Assembly: GCF_002332425.1 (NCBI RefSeq)
Contig: NZ_NRGS01000011.1
Location: 62,001 to 126,000 of the forward strand
DNA length: 64,000 nt
Source: Brachybacterium alimentarium
GTDB taxonomy: Bacteria; Actinomycetota; Actinomycetes; Actinomycetales; Dermabacteraceae
Direction: 5' to 3'
Positions 8,700-17,217 of this stretch are shown in pieces (the stretch's first letter is position 1; each line of letters starts with the position of its first letter). The notes under the pieces were generated by a model. That model made no database searches. It was not told where the DNA came from and saw only the letters and a list, made by a program, of their open reading frames with translations. Both the position numbers and the translations under genes were made by a program.

Positions 8700-10544
8700 T
8701 CATCGTCTCGGCGGCACCTCCGCGACGTCGGCGAGGCAGGCCGCGGCCTGGTCATCGCTGGTGGCGCGCTCGCCCTCCAGGCGGGCGGTGATGAGGGCAC
8801 GGTAGGTCTCGACCTCGCGGCGGCGGGCAGCGTCGTCCCAGCCCAGCTCGGGGCCGACGAGCGCTGCGACCTCATCGGCCGCGGCGACACCGCGGTCACG
8901 GGTCTCGTAGTCCAGCCGGGTACGGCGCTGGAGCACGTCGATCAGGTGGCGGGCGCCCTCGGCGCGGACCGCGTAGAGCGCCTCGGCGCGCAGGTAGCGC
9001 GGGGCGTGCTCGAGCGGCGTCCCCAGCGAGGGGTCCTCGTCGATGAGCGCGAGCACGTCGGTCAGCAGTGCGCCGTAGCGGAACAGCAGGCGATCCACGC
9101 GGACCTCGTCGAAGCCGTAGCGTCGGCCGATCTCATGCTTGTCGCGCACGAGCGTCTCGTAGCCCTGCGCGCCGATCACCGGCACGGAGCGGGTGAGGCT
9201 CGGACGGCCCGGCTCGGAGTCCTTGATCGCGAAGTCGACGACGTCCTCGGCCATCACGCGGTAGGTGGTGAACTTGCCGCCCGCGATCGCGGCCAAGCCC
9301 GGCTCGATCTCCATCACGGTGTGCTCGCGGGAGACCTTCGTGGAGCCCGCCCCGGAGTTCTTGCGCACCGGCTGCAGCAGCGGGCGCAGGCCCGAGTAGA
9401 CGCCGATGACGTCCTCGCGGGTGAGATCGTCGGCGAGGACCTCGTTCGCGTGCTCGAGCACGTACTCGATGTCGTCCCTGGTCGCGCCCACGTCGCGTGG
9501 GTCCTGGGTCCAGGCGGTGTCGGTCGTGCCGATCACCCAGTACTCGTCCCACGGGATGATGAACAGCACCGACTTCTCGGTCTGGGTGATGATGCCGGTG
9601 TCCGGGACCGCGGGGATGCGGTCGCGGGCGATCGTGACGTGGATGCCCTTGGAGGCGAGCACCTCGAGGCCGGCGTCGGCCCCGGCGAGCTCCTGCTGGT
9701 CCTGGGTCCAGACGCCGCCGGCGAGGATGGTCCGGCGGGCGTGGATGTCGAACTCCTCGCCGGTCTCCTCGTCGCGCACCCGGGCGCCGATCACGCGCTC
9801 GCCCTCGTGGAGGTAGTCCACGACGCTCGTGTAGTTGGCGACCGCGGAATCGTTCTGGGCGGCGGAGCGCACCAGCATCATCACGAAGCGCGCGTCGTCC
9901 ATCTGCGCGTCGTAGTACTCGAGCGCGCCGACGGCCTTCTCGCCGTCCAGCGCCGGGAAGACCTTCAGCATCTTGTCGTGCAGCAGGTGGCGATGCATCG
10001 GCACCGCACGCTTGCGGCCCACGGATTGCATCGCGTCGTAGAGCATGACGCCGGAGCCGATGAACGCGCGGTCCACGACCTTCTTGAAGAAGGGGAAGAC
10101 GAACTTGATGGGCTTCACCAGGTGGGGCGCGGTGTGCTCGAGGAGCAGGTCGCGCTCGCGCAGGGCCTCGGCGACGAGCTTGAAGTCGAGCATCTGCAGG
10201 TAGCGCAGGCCGCCGTGCATGAGCTTCGAGGAGCGCGAGGAGGTGCCGCTGGCCCAGTCGCGACTCTCGACCAGGCCCACGGAGAGGCCGCGGGTGGATG
10301 CGTCGAACGCGGCTCCGGCTCCGTTGACACCACCGCCGACGACGAGCACGTCCAGCGGATCGTCGACCGTGGCGGCGCGCAGGCGCGAGAGGTGCTCCGC
10401 TCGGGATCCAGGGGTGAGGGCGGACCGTTGCTGATCGGACACGTGGCTGCTCCTTTGCCGTGACATCTGCTCGGCGGCGTCCGGGCCTCGCGGCCGGGAA
10501 CCGTCATCGGCACCGCCGTAGGCCGCGGCACCTGATCTGGACAT
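8700..10544 (-). CDS. glpD: Glycerol-3-phosphate dehydrogenase, FAD-dependent (aerobic type)
   Basis: A membrane-associated flavoenzyme oxidising glycerol 3-phosphate to dihydroxyacetone phosphate with electrons passed to quinone. The FAD-binding motif DVLVVGGGVNGAGAAFDASTR is near the N-terminus and the DAO domain plus a C-terminal DAO_C domain follow. The ATG at 10544 has a perfect GGAGG 7 bases upstream and gives 614 residues; a GTG at 10442 with AAAGGAG would give 580 residues, closer to usual length, and removes a low-complexity leader of 34 residues. Either start is possible. It heads the glp genes and is divergent from a SorC-type regulator across palindromic operator-like sequence. 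Confidence 0.93.
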   Translation of the reverse strand: MSRSGAAAYGGADDGSRPRGPDAAEQMSRQRSSHVSDQQRSALTPGSRAEHLSRLRAATVDDPLDVLVVGGGVNGAGAAFDASTRGLSVGLVESRDWASGTSSRSSKLMHGGLRYLQMLDFKLVAEALRERDLLLEHTAPHLVKPIKFVFPFFKKVVDRAFIGSGVMLYDAMQSVGRKRAVPMHRHLLHDKMLKVFPALDGEKAVGALEYYDAQMDDARFVMMLVRSAAQNDSAVANYTSVVDYLHEGERVIGARVRDEETGEEFDIHARRTILAGGVWTQDQQELAGADAGLEVLASKGIHVTIARDRIPAVPDTGIITQTEKSVLFIIPWDEYWVIGTTDTAWTQDPRDVGATRDDIEYVLEHANEVLADDLTREDVIGVYSGLRPLLQPVRKNSGAGSTKVSREHTVMEIEPGLAAIAGGKFTTYRVMAEDVVDFAIKDSEPGRPSLTRSVPVIGAQGYETLVRDKHEIGRRYGFDEVRVDRLLFRYGALLTDVLALIDEDPSLGTPLEHAPRYLRAEALYAVRAEGARHLIDVLQRRTRLDYETRDRGVAAADEVAALVGPELGWDDAARRREVETYRALITARLEGERATSDDQAAACLADVAEVPPRR

Positions 10545-10556
10545 GGTGGAACCTCC

Positions 10557-10592
10557 GTGCAGTTCGACGCAAGTACGCTGCACGAACGTGCA
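10557..10592. promoter_or_regulatory. Palindromic operator candidate between glpD and its regulator
   Basis: Two overlapping inverted repeats lie in the divergent gap: GTGCAG (10557-10562) paired with CTGCAC (10578-10583), and TGCACG-AA-CGTGCA (10579-10592). The second overlaps the -10-like AAGACT (10592-10597) of the regulator gene. SorC-type regulators bind such repeats, so these sites could serve both genes. Confidence 0.5.
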
Positions 10593-10603
10593 AGACTGTG
10601 CCC

Positions 10604-11563
10604 ATGACTGCCGAATCCCGCCTCGACGCGCTCTACGAGGCTGCACGGATGTACTACGGCGAGCAGCAGACGATGGAGGCGATCGCCGCCGCCCAGGGCG
10701 TCTCCCGCTCGACCGTCTCGCGCATGCTCCGTGATGCCCGCGATGCCGGTCTGGTCCAGATCTCGCTGCGCCCGCCCGGCGCCCATCGCGTCGAGGAGCT
10801 GCGGCGCCGCATCGCCCGCCAGTACGGGGTGCGGGTGCACATGGTGCCCGTGGGCTCGGGATACGGCGAGCGCGAGCGCCTGCAGTCCGTCGCCGAGACC
10901 GGGGCCGAGGTGCTCGACGGGATGCTCGAACCGGGCATGACCGTCGGCATGGCCTGGGGCACCACGCTCGCGGCCCTGGTGCGCTCCCTCCACCCTCGCC
11001 CGGTGCCCGGCCTGCGGATCGTCCAGCTGAATGGCGCCATCAACACCGAGGGGTCGGGCCTCACGTACGTCTCCACGGTGCTCGCCCGGGCCGCGACGCT
11101 CTGGGACGCGACCGTGCACCACTTCCCCGTGCCCGCTTTCTTCGACTACGCCGCGACCCGGGACGCCATGTGGCGCGAGCGCTCGGTGCACCGCGTCCTC
11201 GAGGCCCAGCAGCAGTGCACGCTGGCCGTGTTCAGCGTGGGCGCCTTCGATGCGGAGGTACCCAGCCACGTCTACACCAACAACTACCTGACCGGTGCGG
11301 ACCTGCGCTCGCTGCGGGCCGACGGCGCCGTCGGGGACGTGTGCACCGTCTTCCTCCGGGCCGACGGCACCTTCCGGGACATCGGCATGAACGCCCGCTG
11401 CTCCGGCCCCGACCCCTCCCAGCTCGCCCGGATCCCCCACCGCCTGCTGCTCGCGGCCGGCTCCCGCAAGGCCCTGCCCCTGCGAGCCGCCCTGCGCGCC
11501 GGCGTCGCCACCGACGTCGTCGTCGACGAGGTCACCGCCGCGAGCGTGCTCGCCCTGCCGTGA
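10604..11563 (+). CDS. SorC-type sugar-binding transcriptional regulator, probable glp regulator
   Basis: A 319-residue regulator with an N-terminal helix-turn-helix (about residues 22-45, EAIAAAQGVSRSTVSRMLRD) and a SorC-family sugar-phosphate-binding domain over the rest. The ATG at 10604 has no ribosome-binding site; an AAGACT hexamer ends 6 bases before it, suggesting a leaderless message. It is divergent from glpD, and palindromes in the gap suggest autoregulation and control of glpD(FK). Glycerol genes in actinobacteria are usually under IclR- or DeoR-family control, so a SorC protein here is less usual. The proposed ligand, glycerol 3-phosphate, is an inference. Confidence 0.87.
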   Translation: MTAESRLDALYEAARMYYGEQQTMEAIAAAQGVSRSTVSRMLRDARDAGLVQISLRPPGAHRVEELRRRIARQYGVRVHMVPVGSGYGERERLQSVAETGAEVLDGMLEPGMTVGMAWGTTLAALVRSLHPRPVPGLRIVQLNGAINTEGSGLTYVSTVLARAATLWDATVHHFPVPAFFDYAATRDAMWRERSVHRVLEAQQQCTLAVFSVGAFDAEVPSHVYTNNYLTGADLRSLRADGAVGDVCTVFLRADGTFRDIGMNARCSGPDPSQLARIPHRLLLAAGSRKALPLRAALRAGVATDVVVDEVTAASVLALP

Positions 11564-11644
11564 GCCTGGGCGCCCTGCCGCGGCCTGGGCACCCTGCCGT
11601 GAGCTGGGGCGCCTCCACCTTGCCGCCCTGCGTCCCGCCTCCCG

Positions 11645-11686
11645 CCTCCTGCCTCCTGCCTCCTGCCTCCTGCCTCCTGCCTCCTG
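11645..11686. repeat. Six tandem copies of the heptamer CCTCCTG
   Basis: Six perfect 7-base units in the convergent gap after the SorC regulator gene. Not within a coding region. A repeat of this kind can change copy number by slippage; effect on neighbours is unknown. Confidence 0.9.
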
Positions 11687-11705
11687 CCGGGACCGACGTT
11701 GTCAT

Positions 11706-11768
11706 CGACGGGCCGCTGGTGACGAGCACTGGCGATATCGCCACGTGACGTCACCAGCGGCCCGCCCG
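11706..11768. repeat. 63-base dispersed palindromic element, copy A
   Basis: This 63-base element recurs at 42553-42615 with about 54 identical positions by eye. It contains the 12-base palindrome GGCGATATCGCC (11731-11742) and, in this copy, 13-base perfect outer arms (11710-11722 with 11751-11763), so it folds as a long hairpin. Both copies lie between convergent genes, suggesting a dispersed bidirectional terminator or REP-like element. Confidence 0.8.
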
Positions 11769-11786
11769 TGACCGGCACGTTCAGGG

Positions 11787-12332
11787 TCAGCGAGGTGATC
11801 CGACGTGCAGCACCCGGAACAGTTCGCACACGACGGGCATGTGCGGGGCGAATCCGTGCACGGAGTGATCTGCCCAGAACTGCTGATGAATGCGCCGCCA
11901 GGAGGCGAGGGTCCGGTCGTCCTCCCCCTCCGCGAGGGCATGCTCGGCGGTGACGTCGCCGAAGGGGACGATCTCGATCGCGCTCACCTCGAGGACGGCG
12001 CGCGACACCCCGGCACCGTCCAGCACGATAGACAGATCACCGACGGCCGGGAAGGGTTCGCCCTCGGACTCGTAGTCCCCCGCCGCAGACGCCGTCGCGG
12101 TCTTCGTCCCGTCGAGCACCAGGGCGAGCAGGTCATCGGCCTGCTCAGGAGTCGCCCCGAAAGCCCAGGCCTCAGGCGGTTCCACGGGGAGCGCAGGATG
12201 CTCGGCGCGGGCCTCGGCCCAGAAGTCGGCGCCGTCAACGCTGGCTGCAGAGCCCGCAGAGCCTGCAGAAGCAGTGGACGCATCAGAAGCAGATCCAGAA
12301 CCAGCGGACTCAGTGCGGTCGGAAGCGGTCAC
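11787..12332 (-). CDS. ASCH domain protein
   Basis: A 181-residue protein whose residues ~35-181 form an ASCH domain, a PUA-like RNA/nucleotide-binding fold; the segments LVLDGTKTATASA and GDLSIVLDGAG are typical. Some ASCH proteins hydrolyse modified cytidines, others bind RNA; the role here is open. The first ~33 residues are Ser/Ala/Gly-rich and low-complexity, encoded by degenerate repeats. The GTG at 12332 has no ribosome-binding site, but TAGCGT (12339-12344) ends 6 bases upstream, as expected for a leaderless gene, which supports this start and therefore the odd N-terminal extension. Confidence 0.8.
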   Translation of the reverse strand: MTASDRTESAGSGSASDASTASAGSAGSAASVDGADFWAEARAEHPALPVEPPEAWAFGATPEQADDLLALVLDGTKTATASAAGDYESEGEPFPAVGDLSIVLDGAGVSRAVLEVSAIEIVPFGDVTAEHALAEGEDDRTLASWRRIHQQFWADHSVHGFAPHMPVVCELFRVLHVGSPR

Positions 12333-12478
12333 TCGGCGACGCTACGCCCAGAACACCGGCGCGACCAGGTTTTTTTGCCCAGCACTCCGCAGCGCCCAAC
12401 CGTCCGCGGGCGCCCCACCGTCCTCGACGACCGGCGCCCAGCTGTCTTCGACCCGCAGCGTTCAGCCTCCCTCGACGC

Positions 12479-13351
12479 TCACCCTTCCGCAGCGGAGAGA
12501 TCCAGGCGCTCGGGGTGGGTGTAGACGTTCATGCGGCCGTCGCCGTCGTCGGCCTCGCGGGTGAAGCCGACCAGGGTCATGCCGAACTCGTCGGCGGTCT
12601 CCACGGCGAGGGAGCTCGCGGCGGAGACGCAGGCCAGCAGCGGGACGCCGGCCATATAGGCCTTCTGGGCGATCTCGAAGCTGGCTCGCGAGGAGACCAG
12701 CAGGAAGCAGTCGCGCAGCGGCAGACGATCCTCGAGCAGCGCCCAGCCGATCACCTTGTCGACCGCGTTGTGCCGGCCGACGTCCTCGCGCACCACCAGC
12801 AGATTCCCCTCGAGGTCGACGAGAGCAGCGGCATGGACGCCGCCGGTGCGGGCGAAGACGGCCTGCTGGTCGGTGAGCGCGCCGGACGCGACGAGGATCG
12901 TGCGGGGGTCCAGGGACCAGCTGTTCAGCAGGGTGTAGCGGCTCTTCTGCCGTACTGCGTCGATGCTCTCGGACCCGCACACGCCGCAGGCCGAGGTGGT
13001 GGTGAAGTTCCTTGTGACCAGCGGAAGCAGCTGCGGTCGAGTGGTCGTGAAGTCCATGACGTTGTAGGTGTTGCGGGCGAAACCGCTGCCATCGTCGAGC
13101 ACCGCGCCGTCGCAGTAGCGGGCCTCGGTGATGTCCTCCCGGTCGCGGATGATGCCCTCACCGTGGAGGAAACCGTGGATCAGCTCGACGTCATGGCCGG
13201 GAGTGCGCATGGTCAGCGACAGCTGCTGGCCATTCAGACGGATGTCGAGCGGCTCCTCGACGGCGACACGATCACCCTTGCGCCCGGCGTACAGCTTTCC
13301 CTCGCGCACCCGGACGGTGCGGATCCGTGCGCTCTCGGTAACCCTGCCCAT
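12479..13351 (-). CDS. fdhD: Formate dehydrogenase accessory sulfurtransferase FdhD
   Basis: A 290-residue sulfurtransferase that passes sulfur from a cysteine desulfurase to the molybdenum cofactor of formate dehydrogenase. The catalytic CGVCGSES motif is present near residue 120, and EDVGRHNAVDKVIG, conserved throughout FdhD, lies near residue 200. Length is slightly above the usual 260-280. The ATG at 13351 lacks a ribosome-binding site; TACCCT (13358-13363) ends 6 bases upstream, consistent with leaderless expression. No formate dehydrogenase gene is in the window, so its client must lie elsewhere. Confidence 0.95.
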   Translation of the reverse strand: MGRVTESARIRTVRVREGKLYAGRKGDRVAVEEPLDIRLNGQQLSLTMRTPGHDVELIHGFLHGEGIIRDREDITEARYCDGAVLDDGSGFARNTYNVMDFTTTRPQLLPLVTRNFTTTSACGVCGSESIDAVRQKSRYTLLNSWSLDPRTILVASGALTDQQAVFARTGGVHAAALVDLEGNLLVVREDVGRHNAVDKVIGWALLEDRLPLRDCFLLVSSRASFEIAQKAYMAGVPLLACVSAASSLAVETADEFGMTLVGFTREADDGDGRMNVYTHPERLDLSAAEG

Positions 13352-13446
13352 GAGTCGAGGGTAGTCCTCTCACCTGCGGTGCGGCAGACCAGCAGCTGGC
13401 AGCCCCCCGACCACGGGCAGCCCGTCGGCCCGAGGCGCGGAGCGCG

Positions 13447-13950
13447 TCAGTCCGTCCGCTTCACCGCCGGCGAGCGCTTCTCGGCCAGCGTGCGTGCCAG
13501 CTCGAGCTCCTGCTCCCAGCCCTTGGAGTTCTCCTCGTAGTTCCTCCGACGCACGGAGGCGTCCTCGCTGAGCCGGGCGAAGCCGCGCTCTCGCACCGTC
13601 AGGCGGACCTCGTCGTCTCTCGAGGAACCGGCAGGGTCGATGGTGAACTCGACGGTGTTGGAGGCATCGGAGATCTCGCCCATCCCGCCGCCCAGCCAGC
13701 GGAAACCGACCCGGTACGGCGGCTCGTGGGCCATGGCCGACATGCTGAACGTGCCGTACACGGGGTCGACGACGCGGGAGATCCCGCCCGCGGTCTGCAC
13801 GTCGTGCTTGCGGTATTCCCCGTCGTTGATGAACCAGCCCGGCTCGCGGACGATGGCGAACACGACCTCGGCGGTGGCCTTGATGTGGATGCTCCGCACG
13901 ATCTCGTCGGGGACGTCGTCCGACGCGGCGTGGGTGGCGTCGTCTCTCAT
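13447..13950 (-). CDS. SRPBCC family protein
   Basis: A 167-residue protein with the features of a START/SRPBCC (AHSA1-like) lipid- or ligand-binding fold: an opening beta strand (IVRSIHIKATAEVVFAIVRE), a helix, and later strands such as RVGFRWLGG and NTVEFTIDPAG. GGAGGAG stands 6-7 bases before the ATG at 13950. Ligand and role are unknown. A second SRPBCC gene follows upstream on the same strand but with its own terminator between, so they may not form an operon. Confidence 0.75.
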   Translation of the reverse strand: MRDDATHAASDDVPDEIVRSIHIKATAEVVFAIVREPGWFINDGEYRKHDVQTAGGISRVVDPVYGTFSMSAMAHEPPYRVGFRWLGGGMGEISDASNTVEFTIDPAGSSRDDEVRLTVRERGFARLSEDASVRRRNYEENSKGWEQELELARTLAEKRSPAVKRTD

Positions 13951-14080
13951 GATGGAGCTCCTCCCGTTCAGTGAGCGGCCACTGTGCCGCCTGACCCCAG
14001 AGTGGCAGAGTCCGGGCCGCAGTCAAGGGCGAACGCCCCGCAGCGCCGGATCACGCGGTCACGTGCGGTCCGACGCCGAA

Positions 14081-14106
14081 CGGCGCCTCCCGAACGGGAG
14101 GCGCCG
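14081..14106 (-). terminator. Hairpin terminator after the second SRPBCC gene
   Basis: CGGCGCCTCCC-GAAC-GGGAGGCGCCG is an 11-base-pair perfect stem with a 4-base loop, 57 bases downstream of the stop at 14163. It likely terminates that gene. Confidence 0.75.
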
Positions 14107-14162
14107 TCGAGGTGCGCCAGGGTGCTCGCGTCCGCGGCGCACCAGGCAGCGTGCGGCCGACG

Positions 14163-14651
14163 TCAGTCCTTGGTGGCCGCCGCAGCCAGCAGGTTCAGCG
14201 ACTCCTCGAGATCCTCCTCAGGGATTGCCGGGAAGCCGACCTGCTTGAGGAGCTTCTCGTCGGTCACGTCCGACCAGTCGTACGTGAGGGTCACCTCGGT
14301 GGAGTCGTTGCCCTGGGACTTCAGCTCATACAGCCACTCCCAGCCGAGCGGCTCGGTGGGAGCGGTGCCGTCCTCGGCCTCGGGCGCGGGCTTCCATCCC
14401 ACCATCTTGTTCTCGTCGTACGCGGTCACGAAGTTGTGGGTGCGGTAGTCGCCGCCCATCGCGTCACGGTGCATGTTCATCACGAACTTCTCGCCGGTCT
14501 TGGTGATGCGCTCGGTGTCGTCCGAGTTGCGCACCGTCCCCGAGCCGTCGAACTCGTGGTGGCGGGCCGGCAGCGTGAGCACGCTGAAGAGCTCCTTGGC
14601 GGGCACGTCCATCGTGCGGGTCACGGTCACATGGGTCTCGTTGTGCGTCAT
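14163..14651 (-). CDS. SRPBCC family protein (polyketide cyclase-like)
   Basis: A 162-residue SRPBCC-fold protein. It begins with the strand HVTVTRTMDVPAKELFSVLTLP, followed by a region with HEFDGSGTV and a tryptophan-rich middle (LGWEWLYEL), which is typical of polyketide-cyclase/dehydrase-like members that bind a hydrophobic ligand. I chose the ATG at 14651 rather than one nine codons upstream because it matches the family N-terminus. It is single, flanked by its own terminator. Function is not known. Confidence 0.75.
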   Translation of the reverse strand: MTHNETHVTVTRTMDVPAKELFSVLTLPARHHEFDGSGTVRNSDDTERITKTGEKFVMNMHRDAMGGDYRTHNFVTAYDENKMVGWKPAPEAEDGTAPTEPLGWEWLYELKSQGNDSTEVTLTYDWSDVTDEKLLKQVGFPAIPEEDLEESLNLLAAAATKD

Positions 14652-14773
14652 GCCCTCACCCTGCCGCTTCCCGCCCACGATGTCATCCGCGAGCCGACCG
14701 CCCGGTTCTCACCGCTGGTCACAGGCGCTTCACGGGGCGCTCCACAGTCCCGCCCACCCCCAGTCCGAGCTCC

Positions 14774-14834
14774 ACGGGCCAGCCCACCCCACAGTCCAGG
14801 CACCACGGGCCAGCCCGCCCTCAGACCGACGACC
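14774..14834. repeat. Short direct repeats in the gap before the OpuC-like genes
   Basis: CACGGGCCAGCCC occurs twice within this gap, with further loosely repeated CCACAGTCC/CCCACC words. No gene is seen between 14652 and 14898. Confidence 0.5.
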
Positions 14835-14898
14835 ACCGGTGCGGGTCCTGGCGCGGCGCAATGTCGCGAGGCGCGCGATGCAGTGATCGCGAGGCGCG

Positions 14899-15849
14899 TC
14901 AGGCCAGGCCCTTCTCCTCCAGCCAGCCCTTCGCGATGTCCGCGGAGCTCGCCTGATCCTCGACGCTGCGACGGTTCAGCTCCACGAGATCGTCGGCGCT
15001 GAGCTCCGCGATGACGCCGTTCAGGGCCTTCTCCGCCTCGTCGTCCAGCTTCGCGGAGACGACGGGCACCACGTTCTGCGGCAGGATCAGGGACTCGGGG
15101 TCCTCGAGCACCACGAAGTCGTTCTCGGCGATCGCGGGATCCGAGGTGTAGAGGTCGGCGAGCTGCACGTCGCCGTCGGTAAGGGCCTGCACGGTGAGGC
15201 TGCCCCCGCCGTCCTCGACGGGCACGACGCTGATGTCCACGCCGTAGACCTTCTTCGCACCCTCGGGGCCGTACGGACGCACCTCGAACTCGCTGTTCGC
15301 AGCGATCTTCAGGTCGTCGATCCCGGCCAGGTCCGCGATCGTGGTCAAGGAGTTCTCGCTCGCGAAGTCCGAGGTGGTGGTGTAGGAGTCCTGGTCGGTG
15401 GCCTCGGCGAAGTCCAGCACCCGCAGCTCCTCGGGGAGGGAGTCGGAGAGAGCCGAGTGGATCTCCTCGGGGCTCGCGCTCTCAGCGTCGGCCTCGTAGT
15501 TCTGCAGCAGGTTGCCGAGGTATTCGGGCATCACGTCCAGGGAGCCGCCCTCGAGCTCGGGCATGTACACCTCGCGCTGGCCGATCTGGTACTGGCGGTC
15601 GACGGTGAGGCCGGCCTTCTCGAGCACCTGGGCGAACAGCTCGGCGATGATCTCGTTGGAGTAGTACGCCTGCGAGCCGACCACGATCGTGCCGGAGTCC
15701 GCCGCGGAGCCGCCCCCGTCGGATGCCGACCCGCCGTCGCCCTCCCCCTCCGCGAAGGGATCCTCGGAGCTGCACGCGGCCGCGCCGAGCGCGACGCCGC
15801 CGATGCCGAATGCGCCGAGCAGGTGCCGGCGGGTGCTGTGGATGGCCAT
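14899..15849 (-). CDS. Osmoprotectant ABC transporter substrate-binding lipoprotein (OpuC/ProX-like)
   Basis: A 316-residue extracytoplasmic binding protein for glycine betaine, choline or related compatible solutes. The N-terminus has a twin arginine (STRRHLLGAFGIGG) and a lipobox LGAAAC, so it is exported and lipid-anchored, perhaps through Tat. The mature part has the OpuAC-type fold, with GSQAYYSNEIIAELF and MPEYLGNLLQNYEA characteristic of this clade. AGGAGAAC precedes the ATG at 15849. It is the last gene of an ATPase-permease-permease-binding protein operon on the minus strand. Confidence 0.9.
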   Translation of the reverse strand: MAIHSTRRHLLGAFGIGGVALGAAACSSEDPFAEGEGDGGSASDGGGSAADSGTIVVGSQAYYSNEIIAELFAQVLEKAGLTVDRQYQIGQREVYMPELEGGSLDVMPEYLGNLLQNYEADAESASPEEIHSALSDSLPEELRVLDFAEATDQDSYTTTSDFASENSLTTIADLAGIDDLKIAANSEFEVRPYGPEGAKKVYGVDISVVPVEDGGGSLTVQALTDGDVQLADLYTSDPAIAENDFVVLEDPESLILPQNVVPVVSAKLDDEAEKALNGVIAELSADDLVELNRRSVEDQASSADIAKGWLEEKGLA

Positions 15850-15898
15850 GGGAGTTCTCCTGGGGTCGGGATCGAGGGGATCGAAGAGGTCGAGGGGA

Positions 15899-16570
15899 TC
15901 AGGCGGTGCGGGCGCCGCGCGGGGCGGTGAGCCGCTGGGTGAGCAGCAGGACGAGGTCGAGCACGAGCGCCAGGACGATCACCAGCACGGAGCCGGCGAT
16001 CATCTGCGGATAGTCCTGGGAGCCGAGCCCCAGGAAGATGTACCGGCCGAGCCCGCCGTTGCCGACGTATGCGGCGAGCATCGCAGTGGCCACGACCTGC
16101 ACGGTCGCGCCGCGGAAGCCACCCACGAGCAGCGGCATGCCCAGCGGGACCTCGACGCGGGAGAGGATCTGCCATTCGGTCATGCCCTGGGCGCGCGCGG
16201 CGTCGACCGTGGCCGGATCCGCGGACTCCACGGCCGAATAGGCCCCCGCGAGGAGCGACGGGATCGCCAGCACGACGAAGGACAGCAGCGGCGCGCTGAG
16301 GCCGATGCCGAGCATCAGGGCGAACAGCGTCACCAGGCCCAGCGTGGGCAGGGCGCGGGCGGCGCCGGCCGCGGCGACGGCGACGCCCTTGCCGACCCCG
16401 GTGTGGCCGACGAGCAGGCCGATCGGCACTGCGATCAGCGCGGCGACGAACACGCCGAGCGCGGTGTAGCCGAGGTGCTCGAGGGCGCGCATCGGGATGC
16501 CCGACGGCCCGGACCAGTGCACCGGGTCGGCGAGCCAGTCGAACGCCTCGAGGTAGGGGTTGCCGTTCAT
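15899..16570 (-). CDS. Osmoprotectant ABC transporter permease (OpuCB/CD-like)
   Basis: A 223-residue inner-membrane permease with about six hydrophobic segments and the binding-protein-dependent transport motif around DAARAQGMTEWQILSRVEVPLGMP (EAA loop, about residues 130-150), which contacts the ATPase. It is shorter than many permeases but normal for the OpuC clade. The ATG at 16570 overlaps the stop of the upstream permease by 4 bases (ATGA), implying translational coupling. Pairs with the other permease to form the heterodimeric channel. Confidence 0.88.
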   Translation of the reverse strand: MNGNPYLEAFDWLADPVHWSGPSGIPMRALEHLGYTALGVFVAALIAVPIGLLVGHTGVGKGVAVAAAGAARALPTLGLVTLFALMLGIGLSAPLLSFVVLAIPSLLAGAYSAVESADPATVDAARAQGMTEWQILSRVEVPLGMPLLVGGFRGATVQVVATAMLAAYVGNGGLGRYIFLGLGSQDYPQMIAGSVLVIVLALVLDLVLLLTQRLTAPRGARTA

Positions 16571-17217
16571 GAGCGCTTCACCGTCCTGCCTCGGGTCCAG
16601 GGCATGAGGGCTCGGCCCAGCAGCACCAGCAGCCCATCGGTGACCAGGGCGAGCACCGCGGTGAGGACCACGCCGGCGGTGATCTCCGCGAGGATGCCGC
16701 GGCGGAAGCCGTCCACGAAGAGCATGCCCAGACTCGGCACCCCGAGCACGCCGCCGACGGTGACCAGCGAGATCGTGCTGACGGCGACGACACGCACGCC
16801 GGCCAGCAGCACCGGGCCGGCCAGCGGCAGCTCGACCTTGAGGAAGCGCGCGGTCGGCGCGTAGCCCTGGGCGGTCGCGGAGCCCAGCACGTCACGGCTC
16901 ACGGAGCGGAATCCGTCGGAGGCCGCCGGGACCATGAGCGCGAGGGCGTACAGCGACAGCGCGATCGAGATGTTCAGCGGGCTGCGCACGCCCGTGCCCA
17001 GCAGGCCGGGCAGCAGCACGAACAGCGGCAGCGAGGGGATCGCATAGAGCAGCCCGGAGGAGGTGGTGACCGAGGTGCGCAGCCAGCCGCGGGAGTTGGC
17101 GAGCTTGGCGAGCGGCAGCGACAGCACGAACGCGAGGAGGATCGGCGGGAGAGCCTGCAGCAGGTGCGACCCCGTGTACCCGGCGATCACGTCGAGATTG
17201 GCGAGCACCCAGCTCAC
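16567..17217 (-). CDS. Osmoprotectant ABC transporter permease (second OpuC-type permease)
   Basis: A 216-residue membrane protein with five to six hydrophobic segments and an EAA-type loop (GSATAQGYAPTARFLKVELPLAGP). The GTG start at 17217 overlaps the ATPase stop (GTGA), and its own stop overlaps the next permease start, so the three are translationally coupled. With the second permease it should form the membrane channel of the compatible-solute importer. Confidence 0.88.
   Translation of the reverse strand: MSWVLANLDVIAGYTGSHLLQALPPILLAFVLSLPLAKLANSRGWLRTSVTTSSGLLYAIPSLPLFVLLPGLLGTGVRSPLNISIALSLYALALMVPAASDGFRSVSRDVLGSATAQGYAPTARFLKVELPLAGPVLLAGVRVVAVSTISLVTVGGVLGVPSLGMLFVDGFRRGILAEITAGVVLTAVLALVTDGLLVLLGRALMPWTRGRTVKRS

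Noticed and set aside
7674-10463. A 929-codon open frame antisense to glpF and glpD
   Set aside because: High GC keeps antisense frames open; its translation is Arg/Gly/Ala/Asp-rich with no family features, whereas the minus strand encodes clear GlpF and GlpD.
12370-12376. T-run of seven bases as an intrinsic terminator
   Set aside because: It lies on the plus strand where no plus-strand gene ends, and no stem precedes it; the neighbouring genes are on the minus strand.
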